Below are positions 12,101 to 22,310 of a stretch of 44,141 nt of DNA, piece by piece. The DNA lies in assembly GCA_002633005.1 (NCBI GenBank), contig NMRA01000251.1:379901-424041 (forward strand), read 5' to 3'. Under the pieces are notes generated by a model. The model did not search any database and was not told where the DNA came from. It was given only the letters and a program-made list of their open reading frames with translations. The translations under genes and the position numbers were made by a program. The DNA is from Phoronis australis (Eukaryota > Phoronida > Phoronidae). The number at the start of each line of letters is the position of its first letter. The stretch's first letter is position 1.

Positions 12101-15100
12101 GATGCACAATTCGCGGGCCTGAACCCAGTGGCCCCACTTTTTTAGTCGTCGTTGATTTTTTTTTCGATAAAAGGTCCGCATACCGAAAAATTCGAGCCCC
12201 CCTATATTTCAGGCTGGGTGCGCGCATGTTTAGCGACCACTTTAAGGGAAAGATGTGAAGTAGGCTACGTTTCATCACATTTGCGTTTTTGAGGTGTGAT
12301 AATCTGAACAACGAGGTCTACACAATCAGCAAGGAATACAACATTGCCTGTCTTCCAGATAACCGTGAAGAATGTGGACAAATCAACACCAGGTGTTCGA
12401 GCGACGTCTGAACTCAATGCTCGCTTAGTCATGGTAGGGTTGCAGCTGGACAAGGAAAAAGAAATGAAGCATATGGGGATGGGAACAACTCCGCCCTCTA
12501 AAGGCAAAGAGACAAGTGAACGACCAAAGGAAGGAGAGAAGAAGCGAGAGACAAGAGCCATAGAACAAAAACCTGAAGGAAACAAGAAACCAGAAGAGAG
12601 TTCGGAGACAAAAGAGAATTACGAACTCCGCAATGGCAAATTGAAGAAAATGGCGTGCAAACGACTATCTCTTCAAATGATGCAGCCTCTTCAGGTCTTT
12701 TACAGCACCAAAGGTACAAATTTCAAAACTTTTGTCTTCGACGTGTTTTCATTTCGGTGGGTGAAACTATAGATTTCTGTGTTAAATGATTACTACGTGT
12801 TCCAGTACCCGAAACCACTCGAGACTTAGGCTTCAAATTGATGACTGGAAGAGTGCCATGCGGCAAATGCATATTTTTTAAAGTCCTCTTTTGTTATTCG
12901 AGTCAAGTTCTCCAGTACGCCGTATCCAGGACATTGTTTTGGAGGCAAAAATAAAACACGAGAAGCATGAAGCACAGAAAGTTAATGTACACAATTTATA
13001 TTCAGGTTTTTGATTGTTCCAGAGCTGTCGGACAAAAGCGTTTGGACCATCGACGATGCCATGCTGGATAAGGTCAAAGTTCATTGCCGTTGTAAAGAAT
13101 GTCACAGTAAGTTTCAGTGAGACGGCAAGGGCTAAAACTATCGCAAGAATACGTGACGGAGTGAAAGGAGCAAATAAAGACCGAATACGACATAGGTGTT
13201 AGTGTACTTGAGAATCATGAACCGACGGAAATTTTCTCCTTCTTACTTTTTTGAAATAATACACAATCCTCCATTCTTAATCACCCATTATTCATTCCTT
13301 TGAATGTAAATTTGTAATTTGTTATAAAATTGTCGCCTTTGAGGTGAATTATGGTATTATACACCACAATGGAACACTACCAGGCTGTTTGTTTGTGGTC
13401 AGCAGTGATAAGCCAAAACTGAGGCACACTTTTTCTGGAGGTTCTAAGAAAATTCATCCCGTTCGCAGAAGGTAAGCTGATCTTCGCCTTGAACCCACTG
13501 AACGAATTAGATGACAAAGACTACTGCAACAATTTCGCCGAAATCGACGTCAACATCACGTGTCCGGAAGGTAGCAAGGAAGGCAAACCTGAAATGCAAC
13601 AAAACGGTGGCAAAGAGGCCAGCGGTGGCAAAGAACAAAGTGGCGGCAAAGAGCAAAATCAGCCTCCGTCCGGTGGTGCACAAAGTAAGAACACATGCCT
13701 GTTGCTTGATGCCCACTAAAGCAACATGTTTACTCCAAACTACGCGTGAAAGCTCACAACCAACTGTGATGAATTTAAAACATTGATATTTGAAGAATCC
13801 TACATGTAATAACATTCACCATTTTAAAAGCGATCAGTTTGACACGTTTAAGAAACATCGGGATTATATCACGTTTTCAGCGTCCGATCTACCATGAACC
13901 AAGCATTTTCTTTTCGAAATTTGGTTGTAATCTCCTACAAAGTCCAAATCGCCATTAAGTTTTCAAGTTCTGCAGATAGCTACAGTGTGAGCTGGTGGAA
14001 CTAAAAATCCCAATCCATCCTTAGACAAAGCTATTACGTCACGCTAGGACCAACTGTGCGCTAGGATCTTCCCAAAATCTAGCCAAAATGACCTGTTCTC
14101 ATTTTAAATACAGGGCAATATCCCACGTTTTCTCGCAGTCTTACATTTTAGCGAAGTCCGAGCGTTACTGAACTTTACTCAGCACCTGGAGGCGTGATGG
14201 TTAAGGCCAAATATAATTAACATTTCAGGCAGACCAAAGCGGGAAGCAAAGGACCCGCGACAAGCCACAGGCGCACAAAGATCTTGGGAGAAACCTAAAG
14301 ACATGCCAGATGCTGGAAAAGAAGGAAGTATGGGGAAACCTGGTGAGAGAGACGCTGGCATGAGGGTGATAATCAACCCACTGCAGAACGGTCATGAAGC
14401 CTGGGTGCGGGTGGATTCTCCTGAAGTCAATAGATGGATGTCAGTATCAGTAAGTAGCCTATTGGGTCAGGTACTCAGTCATTCCGACAAGGCTATATCT
14501 TTTCGATTTGGTAGGGAAACATGTGTAAACAATAAACATCCAATAATTGTAGATTCAACATTACAGTCCATAGGTGTGTTTGGAAGTCAATAGAACTTAA
14601 CCTAACATTCATCCACACGGCCTTGATGTTGCCCTTTACACGGTTATAGATTTGTGGGACATCTGCAATGGATTGTGGGACACCGATGTTCCATGCAGAA
14701 TGAAGTCAACCTATGGAAGTATAGAAAATATACCACACATTTCCTGCCAATTCAATTGTCACAATTCTATAACCATAGAATGGTGCACTTTTCTATTCCC
14801 TGTAAACATGTAGTTAGGTTGTCAAGCATGTTTCATTGAAAAGTGGGCACGTCATGAAGTTGCAGTTTACCACCGCCTTCGCTGGTACCCTCGGCATAAG
14901 CAGATTATACCTTTTGGCGGGAAACAGAGTAACTACGGCCGTTCTTAGTATGCTGTTGGTAATAATTTTAGCTTTCAGCAGTGATCGTTCCATAAAACAA
15001 CCGTGCAACCGTCGTCAAGTCCTGTGCAATTGTTCAAGTTATGTTTCTCCTGTATCAAATCCTGCAAGTCATATTGGTAACAATCTTTGGCCTTCATCGG

Positions 15101-18100
15101 TGTTCTTTTTCGTAAAACAACAGTGTGAACGTCGTAAACTCCTGTGCAATTATCCAATTTATGTTTCTCCTATATTAAATCCTGCAAGTCATCAGGCAAA
15201 ATGAAAATGATTTTATTAAGGTTGACAGTTCTAATAATATCCAAAGTTGAAAATTTCAAGAAGGTTAACAAATTTCGTCGAAATAACTCCGGCGTCGTTA
15301 AAGTTATGCCGAAACCCTGACACCAAATAAAAATAACTCTATATTATTTAAAAATCATACAAGTTTTTCTAAAAATTTGACTGATTTTCACCCACAAGAA
15401 ATGTCAATTTTTAGAAAAATTATTGTGTGGCTTGTCAGTTCTTCCAAGTCTGTTCAAAGACGAGTGAAGAAGCCTACCACGTAGGTCCCGGAAAAATAAT
15501 AAGTCCGCTCCAAGCTCTGTTTCTAGAGACAAAAAGAAACGTGTAAAGTGAAATTATATAATTAATTATGACAGAATTACAATGCAAAGAAATACAGTAA
15601 CACGTGTTTATCTTGACCGCAGTTGGACATGTCTGGCTCTATGGAGTGGCGGGATGTCGATCGGTTTGGTAAGATGGGAATGGCAATCGTTGAAACAAAG
15701 CTTTACATGCTGGAGAGATACATGAACCTGGGACCTGAGGAGATGAAGGCAATCATGTACTTTGTAGACAAAATGGAAACACGTGACCGTGAAGATGATT
15801 TGAACATGGAAAAGCCTCCAGAAGTAAGTTGTGTGCTTTACAGTCGACAGTAATCTTGTTTTAACTGTTTACCGACAAACGCTGATCATGGTGTATAGTT
15901 CGAAATAAAGTTATATCTGCACACATGCGCATTGTGCAGCATTTCAACTTTGGAGAAGTGGCTTAGTTTTTCGGTGAATTGTTTCGTAACACCAACCTCA
16001 AATGCTTAGGCACTAAGGCAAAAACCTTTGTAGTAAACTGTACACCTTTACGTAGTCCCAGAAAGAAAAAGGTAAAGAGATGTCGGAAGAAGCGAAACAA
16101 CTTCGCGACCTTGCTGGAAAGGTTAAGGAGGGCTCCACCAATAACCTCCAACCAGTGCTGGACATGCTGAAGCGTCTCTTGGACCAGAAAAAAGGCGGGA
16201 AAAGTCTGAGCAGTGACGTTATTCTTGCAATATACGAGAATGTGGAGAAGTTGGTGAAGGAGCATGGCGGGAACAAGGAGCTCGAAAAGATCTTTAACGA
16301 CTTGAAGGTGGGTACTTGGTGTTTTGGTCTTTCAACCCGTTAGCAGAATGTCAAGTTTGGCCTTATTTGGATTACCACGACTTCGAATAACTACGTATTC
16401 GTGTTGCGCAAAGTGAGGTTCATAAACCTTTACTCACGTGAGGTGTGTCGCTATCATTTAAAGTGCGTGATTTTTTTCTACAGTTATCGAAATCACATAT
16501 ACTCCTCTAGATATAAGTATTCAATGGGTTTTTCTTACATTGTCTTTGCCTGTTGTCCAAGTAAACATTTCTACAAATACTTACACAGTCACTCGTGCTA
16601 AACGCAAAATCAATGGCATTTTGCATTTTTGTATTATTTCGTCAACAACGCGTTATTTCAAACCATCTTTGGTAATGTGCATTAGGTTATAAGCCTAAAG
16701 ACACCCGAGACCTTGTGTATGATAACAATGTATATGTCTGTATCTGTTAAGCTGGCTCAAGAACGAGAACTGAATCAGGTCATTTATTCTAAGAGAGGTC
16801 GTTCTCATGATATTCGTTACCAATGTGGGGAATCCATTTCCTTTTTTTACTAAAAAGATCAAATCCATCAGCGATTCAAGAAAAACGCTTCAGAGTTTAT
16901 TAAAGTAAGACAACCCTAAATTTGCTAGTTCGAAAATGGTGTATGATTACTTATCATCGACTAATCGATGATAAGTAACACAATTAATTGTGACACTAAA
17001 TTACCTAATACGACTTTTGAATTTTTAGCCAGCTACAGAGCGAAAAAAATGCGGCTATATTTCATGTTGCGTACGTGTGAATGTCTTTGAAAACCCTTCT
17101 TTTTTAGAACTCGACGTCAAGAGAAGAAGAAGCTTGTTTCAGAGAGCAAATGGAGATGGGCAATGTTGGTAAAACACTTTCGTCGGATGACAAAAACAAA
17201 CAATGTCCCGGTTTGATGAACATGGTGAAATCGGTTTCCAAACGTGCATGGGAAGATTGTTCCATGAAACGTAACAGATCCCTAGCTCAAGGGTAAGTAA
17301 GTGGATATTGCTTGTTTTCAAAACATGTCGTCTACGCAAGTGACATAATCGGCAAAAAAAATTAGTTTTCTAAGATCATGCAGCTTCAGAGCGGAATCGA
17401 ACCTAAATTGCTCTGTTGTCGGAGCTAAGTCCCACTCCATAACCGGCAGAATATTTTAAGCGCGTTTAAATGGTAATGTCACCTGCCTTGATTTCAGCGC
17501 ACGTTTGGGAGACAGCGGTGAGAAATGACGTAAAAAGGACAATGCCCCTTTAACAATGGCGCTTTTAAGTGCTGACCAGATTTCAGTGCTCTGCTCTTCT
17601 CTTTCTATGCAAATAAACGGATGATCGGTCTGCCGAGGCTCATTATAATGCCACTTCATTTCCATGAGTACTGCAATTTTATTCAGAATTATTACTAGTA
17701 TTATTATTCTTATTAAATCATTTTCATATTCATCAAAACCACACAAATCATCATCATCATCATCTTCATCGTCGTCGTCATCATCATCATCATCATCTTC
17801 ATCATCGTCATCGTTATCATCATCAAAATCACCATCGCTATCACCACACCACATTGTTGACACTATCGTCATAAACTAAAAATCATCACAACCGTGCGCT
17901 GACTCCAAATTCGGCAAAATATTGAATGTGATTTATAATGTAATGTTCCCTGATTACAGCGATCGCCACAATCGAACAATGCAGATGAAGGATCCAACAC
18001 GCTTGAACAGAACTAAATGTATGGACAACGGGAAGCCAGCGTTCAAGTCCAATGAACTAAAAAATGAATACAAACTGAAATCTCTTCTGAAACTGTACGC

Positions 18101-20334
18101 CAGTGGTTTCGGCATCAAGACCTCCAGATGCGAAGACAAGGTGCCAGAACGCCTAAGCTCTCGTTTCCTGGCGTTGCTCGTCCAAAATGGCGATTCGCAC
18201 ATGTATGTCAAAAACGTTTTGGCGGACATGATGGCAGGTAATGAGCGAAGGTTTTAAGAGCTAAGGTCGTAGCTAGCGTACGTAAATAGATCACTCATGT
18301 GCATAATAGTAAATTTTGGAAAATTACAGTGCATTTAGATGTAGTGTGTTATTTTTTCTCTAACAAAGAATCTCACATTCAGCACGCATTCAACCCACTC
18401 ATGCCAACAACACTGACGAGGACTGTGACCAGAGGGAGGTCTGACAATGCACAGATATACGTGTACACTGTAGGAGATCGACTGTATCTTAACCCCCGTT
18501 CGCAGTAATATACAATTAACGTCAAACAATAGGCCAGTGCCATGAAACAGTCCCAAGTAGGGGCGTATTTGTGGGCTTGTGAAAGTACCGGAAGTCTTTT
18601 CTTATGCTTCCTAAGTCAGTTTTGTCTTTGATAATAATCGAGATTGAACTCTACTTTGAATTCTAAATATTATTGAACATAAGTAGGGTTCTGTATCTTT
18701 TCATGCAACGCCCCTTATTTAAGAACCACATGAAAGTCCCTAGTTATTACAGGCTCAGTTTTTAGTTAATTACTAGAAAATGTTATTAGTCAAAGAGGAT
18801 CACGTAATAAATATTAAAAATGATTGCAAAAATATTAAATTTTTGAGTAAAGAACGAAACAAACACGCAAAAGGTTTAGGAACTTAGTTGAGTCCCTATT
18901 TATTTGGGACAGTTTCATGTAACCAGGCAGACGAATACTTGAATCGCGTGGACCTTTTCAGTATTGATGGGTGGCAACTCAATTTTCACTGCCTTATACT
19001 ATTTCTTACGCCAGTCATTAATGCCTTTCAGAAAAACAGCCATACTGTAACGCAACCGTTGATGATTTCCCCGACATGAAACCGACTCGGAACTTCAGAG
19101 TTTATTGGTCGGGTAAGTTGCCGTCTGGGTCTGTGAGAAAATTGTTACGTCTGTATTTCTGGATTGTCACAATATTGATCGTTTAAATGCACCCAAACCT
19201 TGTGGCCGCGTTCACCGGTATTACTAACTCATAGATCGAGTGATACATTGTAGCGTAGTGGCATCATGAAGTGAAAATGTGTGGGCCAAATGCATCAGAG
19301 GGTCTAAGAAAATGTTAAAAGGATCTTGGGCTTTTGAGTTCCAGTCCTAATTGACCACACTAAGGCATATGGATATTTCTGTTTTGTAGCTCTTAGTTTT
19401 TCACATGGTAAAGGCATGTGCGGTGACTACCGGTAGTGTCCAATCTGAATTTGTACAATTTGTACAGTTTTTAAGCGCTTAGTTAAATTGAACTCTTGAG
19501 GGGATGATCTATGAATTTGTGAGTAGATGCTCACTGAAGGTCATGTTACCATTTTTTCCTGATTGCTTACGTGACCAACTGTCTCAGCTCGACAAACGAC
19601 CTTGGAAACTATCCGATAACCTGTCAATCAAAAGCTGGGCATGCGCACTTGCTGCTTACTCTCGACCTAACCACGAAATCAAGAAGCAGTTTGATTTACT
19701 TTGACAGATTGGGCCCAGTGTTTTTCTGGCCACGATAGCAATTGATTTCTACCGTGAAAAAAGAGTTATCATCAACAAAAATGGTGGTCCCAAACTCTTC
19801 TTTATCCCCATGCCCGTGTAATGGAGAAGTCTGCAGGAGGGTGTTCTAGTTTCCTAATTCTGATCACTAGACTCAGACTTGAAACTTAACCAATGACGTC
19901 GAATGATTATAGTAAAAATTTGTGTGTTTTTATCGGAAGCTTGCCGTACTATTGGTCAATTTTCAAGTTGCGTTTCGAGTACAGATATTTGACCAGACCC
20001 CGAGTCCTGGGTTACACAGAAATGTGCTTTTAACATTTCAGCTGAAGGTACAAAGCTGTACAGCTGTATCAACACCGCACTCGGGTGCCACGGTCTGGAG
20101 AAGAGAACGTGTTGTAAAGTGGTAGCAGTAGTTGACTGTGAGTACTGTCGCCAGGTGAACCACGCGACCTCCAAGCCCGGTGTTGATGGCTGGAAGACTG
20201 GCGGCCCGTTCGGCAATGTAACACCCGAGCGTTGGCTCCGCAGCTCGCAGACTCCGCCGGCGAACTTCGGTGGCAAACCGACTGGAAGGAACTTCGGTAC
20301 CACACCGTCATTTGGCAGCAACAAGAAGGGTTAG
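5933..20334 (+). CDS. Gene 1: unrecognised 15-exon protein with K/E/G/P-rich linkers and cysteines (5' incomplete)
   Basis: The joined exons are 5933-6126, 8185-8326, 9304-9408, 10787-10873, 11332-11441, 12359-12713, 13023-13106, 13469-13684, 14229-14449, 15623-15823, 16062-16307, 17108-17292, 17960-18237, 19032-19112 and 20042-20334. Together they give 931 codons and one stop (TAG 20332). Every intron has GT-AG ends and every phase matches, which is strong evidence for one gene. I do not recognise the family. The protein shows a PGKEA repeat (residues about 6-31), C-x-C motifs (VTCRC and VHCRCKEC), two low-complexity charged linkers, a largely helical middle (exons 10-13), and a C-terminal part with several cysteines followed by a Gly/Asn/Phe/Pro-rich tail ending FGSNKKG. 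I see no membrane segment. The start codon and any signal peptide lie upstream and were not found. Cysteines plus low-complexity linkers suggest an extracellular or matrix protein, but that is inference. Confidence 0.85.
5946..6044 (+). repeat. Coding minisatellite, 15-bp GGGAAGGAGGCCCCG-type unit
   Basis: About six variants of a 15-bp unit encode PGKEA or PGKQG pentapeptides inside exon 1. The repeat stays in frame and free of stops, so copy-number change would alter protein length without frameshift. Confidence 0.85.
6941..6976. repeat. 36-bp near-perfect palindrome built on CAGA/TCTG units
   Basis: The sequence around the ACCGGT centre (CTGTCTGTCTGTATCACC with its complement) is self-complementary apart from one base pair. 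More CAGACAGAC and CTGTCTG tracts flank it from 6915 to 6995. It lies in intron 1 of gene 1. Confidence 0.75.
7402..7522. mobile_element. 121-bp MITE-like element with 29-bp inverted ends
   Basis: 7402-7430 and the reverse complement of 7494-7522 agree at most positions; both contain TATGGGTGAT followed by TTAT. The interior is GC-rich and has no coding capacity. It lies in intron 1 of gene 1. I see no certain target duplication. Confidence 0.65.
8185..8326 (+). CDS. Gene 1 exon 2
   Basis: The acceptor is TTATTTTCCAG and the donor GTATGA. The exon reads DICGKMKLFA, then a segment ending KLTTQSI, entering in phase 0 and leaving in phase 1. An internal ATG at 8200 could be read as a start, but the strong acceptor and the phase match to exon 1 argue against it. 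Confidence 0.85.
9304..9408 (+). CDS. Gene 1 exon 3
   Basis: Phase 1 in and out. The acceptor is CTATCCAG and the donor GTAAGT. It encodes SPVTRANNKSDISDVALAAK and continues to VTCGT. The 'AAK.N' stretch resembles one in exon 4, hinting at a local duplication. Confidence 0.87.
9580..10435. repeat. Diverged long dispersed repeat, copy 2
   Basis: This is the partner of the copy at 2230-3110, in the same orientation, inside intron 3 of gene 1. The last shared block is ATTATTTCACGGGCGTATCA near 10410. Confidence 0.6.
10787..10873 (+). CDS. Gene 1 exon 4
   Basis: Phase 1 in and out. The acceptor is CTCCATAG and the donor GTATGT. It encodes FLLAVAAKANNASAKTTDVC and ends near VDCG, adding two cysteines. 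Confidence 0.87.
11332..11441 (+). CDS. Gene 1 exon 5
   Basis: Phase 1 in, phase 0 out. The acceptor is ACAATTTCAG and the donor GTATAT. It encodes GDFALETAGLPKALQL and ends EKQGVKNPK. It is needed to reconcile the phase-1 end of exon 4 with the phase-0 start of exon 6, which supports its inclusion. Confidence 0.83.
11567..11676. repeat. 5 x 22-bp tandem repeat, each unit itself palindromic
   Basis: Units of the form GACATxAATCCGAATxATGTCT follow one another without spacing. Each begins GACAT and ends ATGTC, so every unit can fold back. It lies in intron 5 of gene 1. The last two units are more diverged. Confidence 0.85.
11955..12228 (+). mobile_element. GC-rich MITE family A, complete copy
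   Basis: Its interior parallels 24582-24830: a G-rich left segment, GGGCAAAAAGGT, a run of AAAAGTCC motifs, AAAAGGTCC and ATTCGAGCCCCC. The right end is CTGGGTGCGCGCATG. The left end is degraded to CATGGGTGCACCC. It lies in intron 5 of gene 1. Confidence 0.75.
12359..12713 (+). CDS. Gene 1 exon 6, with a long Lys/Glu-rich linker
   Basis: The acceptor is GTCTTCCAG and the donor GTACAA; phase 0 in, phase 1 out. It starts ITVKNVDKSTPGVR, then runs through a Lys/Glu/Pro/Thr-rich linker of about 65 residues and ends LQVFYSTK. A GTAGGG at 12434 could serve as an earlier donor, but the frame beyond it keeps the same linker style and joins exon 7 correctly. Confidence 0.8.
13023..13106 (+). CDS. Gene 1 exon 7: VHCRCKEC motif
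   Basis: Phase 1 in and out. The acceptor is GATTGTTCCAG and the donor GTAAGT. It encodes LSDKSVWTIDDAMLDKVKVH followed by CRCKECH. The C-x-C-x2-C cluster parallels VTCRC of exon 1. Confidence 0.87.
13469..13684 (+). CDS. Gene 1 exon 8: cysteine segment plus GGKE repeat linker
   Basis: Phase 1 in and out. The acceptor is CGTTCGCAG and the donor GTAAGA. It encodes GKLIFALNPLNELDDKDYC, then VNITCPEG and a Gly/Lys/Glu/Gln linker with three GGKE units. The linker resembles the PGKEA repeat in composition. Confidence 0.88.
14229..14449 (+). CDS. Gene 1 exon 9
   Basis: Phase 1 in, phase 0 out. The acceptor is ACATTTCAG and the donor GTAAGT. A basic, Gly/Pro-rich first half is followed by MRVIINPLQNGHEAWVRVDS and an end at RWMSVS. 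There are no cysteines. Confidence 0.87.
14992..15193. repeat. Tandem duplication, 120-bp period
   Basis: 14992-15073 recurs at 15112-15193, sharing CTCCTGTGCAATT, TATGTTTCTCCT and AAATCCTGCAAGTCAT. It lies in intron 9 of gene 1. Confidence 0.8.
15623..15823 (+). CDS. Gene 1 exon 10: predicted helical segment
   Basis: Phase 0 in and out. The acceptor is TGACCGCAG and the donor GTAAGT. It encodes 67 residues rich in Met, Glu and Lys, including KLYMLERYMNLGPEEMKAIM. The pattern is helical. No cysteine is present. Confidence 0.88.
16062..16307 (+). CDS. Gene 1 exon 11: charged helical segment
   Basis: Phase 0 in and out. The acceptor is GTAGTCCCAG and the donor GTGGGT. It encodes 82 residues including EEAKQLRDLAGKVKEG and SSDVILAIYENVEKLVKEHG, which look like amphipathic helices or a short coiled coil. 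Confidence 0.88.
16947..16978. repeat. Perfect 14-bp inverted repeat with 4-base loop
   Basis: TTACTTATCATCGA and TCGATGATAAGTAA flank CTAA. It lies in intron 11 of gene 1 and could extrude as a cruciform. There is no following T-tract and no coding role. Confidence 0.75.
17108..17292 (+). CDS. Gene 1 exon 12
   Basis: Phase 0 in, phase 2 out. The acceptor is TTTTTTAG and the donor GTAAGT. It encodes NSTSREEEACFREQMEMGNV, then KQCPGLMNMVKSVSKRAWED and an end at LAQ. Three cysteines are present. Confidence 0.87.
17747..17846. repeat. Trinucleotide (TCA/ATC)n microsatellite
   Basis: An imperfect ATC/TCA run with TCG and TTC interruptions lies in intron 12, 115 bases before exon 13. Translations of it (poly-Ser or poly-Asp) are not real genes. 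Confidence 0.95.
17960..18237 (+). CDS. Gene 1 exon 13
   Basis: Phase 2 in, phase 1 out. The acceptor is TGATTACAG and the donor GTAATG. It encodes about 92 basic residues, including KLKSLLKLYASGFGIKTSRC and ERLSSRFLALLVQNGDSHMY. Two cysteines are present. Confidence 0.88.
19032..19112 (+). CDS. Gene 1 exon 14
   Basis: Phase 1 in and out. The acceptor is GCCTTTCAG and the donor GTAAGT. It encodes KQPYCNATVDDFPDMKPTRN followed by FRVYWS. The NAT sequon after the cysteine would be glycosylated if the protein is secreted. Confidence 0.85.
20042..20334 (+). CDS. Gene 1 exon 15: cysteine cluster and C-terminal tail
   Basis: The exon enters in phase 1 after ACATTTCAG and ends at TAG 20332. It encodes KLYSCINTALGCHGLEKRTC followed by C, then VVDCEYC, giving six cysteines in about 35 residues. 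The last 50 residues are rich in Gly, Asn, Phe, Pro and Thr. GC content is clearly higher than in the surrounding introns. I see no AATAAA within 800 bases downstream; the first is near 21189. Confidence 0.88.
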
Positions 20335-20843
20335 TCCACCAAAGAGATCAGCCCCGTGATAAAATACGATCTAGGCATCAATGACTATGTTATGGTAGCT
20401 CTTTGTCTCGTCTTTGTTAAAGTTACATATTTGCAACTAAAAGCGTTTTGAAGATGTTGCGCCACCCTGCGCCGGTATAATTATAGACTCCTTCATTTAG
20501 TTATATCTTCCTACATTCCATATATTAGCCAGTATAATGTATTTTCGTTTAATTCTCTATGTAACTGGATACACTTTATGTTATAATACTTTTGATTTTA
20601 AATTTAAATTCATTTTAATAGAGGTTGTAGGTTGAGAACTTCAATGTATGGACAAACATTCCTCTTGAAACATATTAATCAGGATACCATTCCGTTACAT
20701 TCAAGTCATAGTATACCATCGGAGAGAGAAATCTGTTTTCCCTTTACACGAGCAATCAATCGTCGAACACCTTCAGAGATGTAAACTCACAATGTATATC
20801 AACTATATTTTTCTCTGTCATATTTAATGAATTGTGCATAGGA

Positions 20844-21046
20844 ACCAGGGTCGTAGGAAGCGGGTGTTGGGATGGGCACGTGCCTGTCCACATGTCATTT
20901 TCGGTGTCATTATCGAAACTTTGGTGGCGACGACTAACGGGCAAAATGGTTGCGACTTGGGAATTTTGAAATTTGAGTCGACCAGGCTGCATGGCGAAAG
21001 CGGTAGCAACTGGAGGCACTGCGGCCCTGAGTACCAGTCTGTGATA
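20844..21046. repeat. Possible fragment of repeat family B
   Basis: CAGGGTCGTAGGAAGCGGG opens a block that resembles the starts of the copies at 39079 and 42880. The remainder is too diverged to align confidently. Confidence 0.35.
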
Positions 21047-21791
21047 CATCTGCGTCTTTGCGTAAAGATCAAATAGATCTTATCAACCCGTGTGTAACAA
21101 CACTCGCCACACTGTTCGTTTCTGTAACATATGCATACAAGTACCCTTGCAATGCTCCAAATTTTCCGTTACCCAGTTTCAACAAGAAAATAAAAAAAAC
21201 GCATTTCTTGCTCATTCACTTGCGGTGCGAATAAATGTATTAATTTTGCTTGAAATAATTGTGTAACATTCCGATTTCGTAAAAACTTAAATTCATAGCT
21301 TACGTTGGTGGAGCATGAAATCTTATTTCCAACAAGTTTCGCGATCTGACCGTACTCGATTTTAAAAACTGTATTGTGACAGACAATCGAAGTGTCCTGT
21401 ATTGGAGTTTGAAGAAATTCGCAGTAACGTAATCAGACCAGCCTACGACACACTTTTGTTGGCCCGAGGTGCAACGAAGTGGCTATGACGTCACAGTGAT
21501 TACGGAAGAGAATGACGGGTAGCAATGGATTGAGGTAGTGTTTTTGCACACGGGTTAAATATTTTTGAAGGTTTATTTTTCTTTAATAAATGAAATTTAT
21601 TTCCTCTATTAAGTATTGTGATTTATTTACACTGTTCACTAACCGCGGAACGTTTCTTAAGAAAAATTTAGCGCTGCACTTTATACGTGATTTTACAACT
21701 GCTATTCTCCGCTCTTCGTGGCGGCATCGAACATACCATAGACTATCTATGAACATACATGTAAAGGTCTTGTAATGGTAAAGGAAATATA

Positions 21792-22310
21792 TCCACGTCA
21801 CTGCCTGACCTATTCGGATGTTTAGTGGTGACGTGTCATGTAAATGACGCAATCTGGACCCGGAAATAAGAATAGACGTGCTGTCACACTGCGTCCAAAA
21901 CGTCATAATTACGTCAAAATGACGTCATGTTAAACATTCCTATACAGTGTTGTTGTTCGTATTACTAAATTTTCTTCTCTGTGTGACCTATACAGTATTA
22001 CTTCTGGGTCCACGTCACTGCGTGACCAGCGGCGGACTTGGGGGAGGGAGGGGCAAGGGGGCCCATGCCCACCCCTAAAATTCTCCCATATTCCGTTTGG
22101 CAGTTCGAAAGTGGGAATGAATGACAGGCAAAATCCTGGCTAATATTCTACCCTGCCCCCTTCAACAACAGGATCCGCCCCTGGTGACGTACATGTATAC
22201 AATGTTAATCCTCATAGAATGCCTACTGGGTCCACGTCACTGCGTGGCGTATACAGCGTTACCCCTGGGTCCACGGGAGTGCGTGTCGCATACAGCGTTA
22301 CTCTTCCTAA
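21792..22310. repeat. Cluster of CTGGGTCCACGTCACTGCGTG-type repeats with an insertion
   Basis: The motif occurs at 22004, 22226 and 22265, with a degraded form at 21792. Copies are followed by a TATACAGTGTTAC-like spacer. The array is split by the block at 22028-22184, which has its own repeat signature. Confidence 0.7.
22028..22184. mobile_element. MITE-like insertion of the GGCGGACTTGGGGG family
   Basis: It begins GGCGGACTTGGGGGAGG with GGGGGCCCATGCCCACCCCTA and ends near GGATCCGCCCCTGG, so its ends are GC-rich and roughly inverted. The reverse of this pattern, CCACCCCTTAGTCCGCCACTG, recurs at 44028-44070. No coding capacity is visible. Confidence 0.5.

Noticed and set aside
11867-12311. 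Overlapping minus-strand frames over 100 codons
   Set aside because: They lie across a GC-rich MITE and in the antisense of intron 5; composition follows the repeat.
17456-17872. A 138-codon minus-strand frame with a long poly-Asp run, and the matching poly-Ser frame on plus
   Set aside because: Both are the trinucleotide microsatellite in intron 12 of gene 1.
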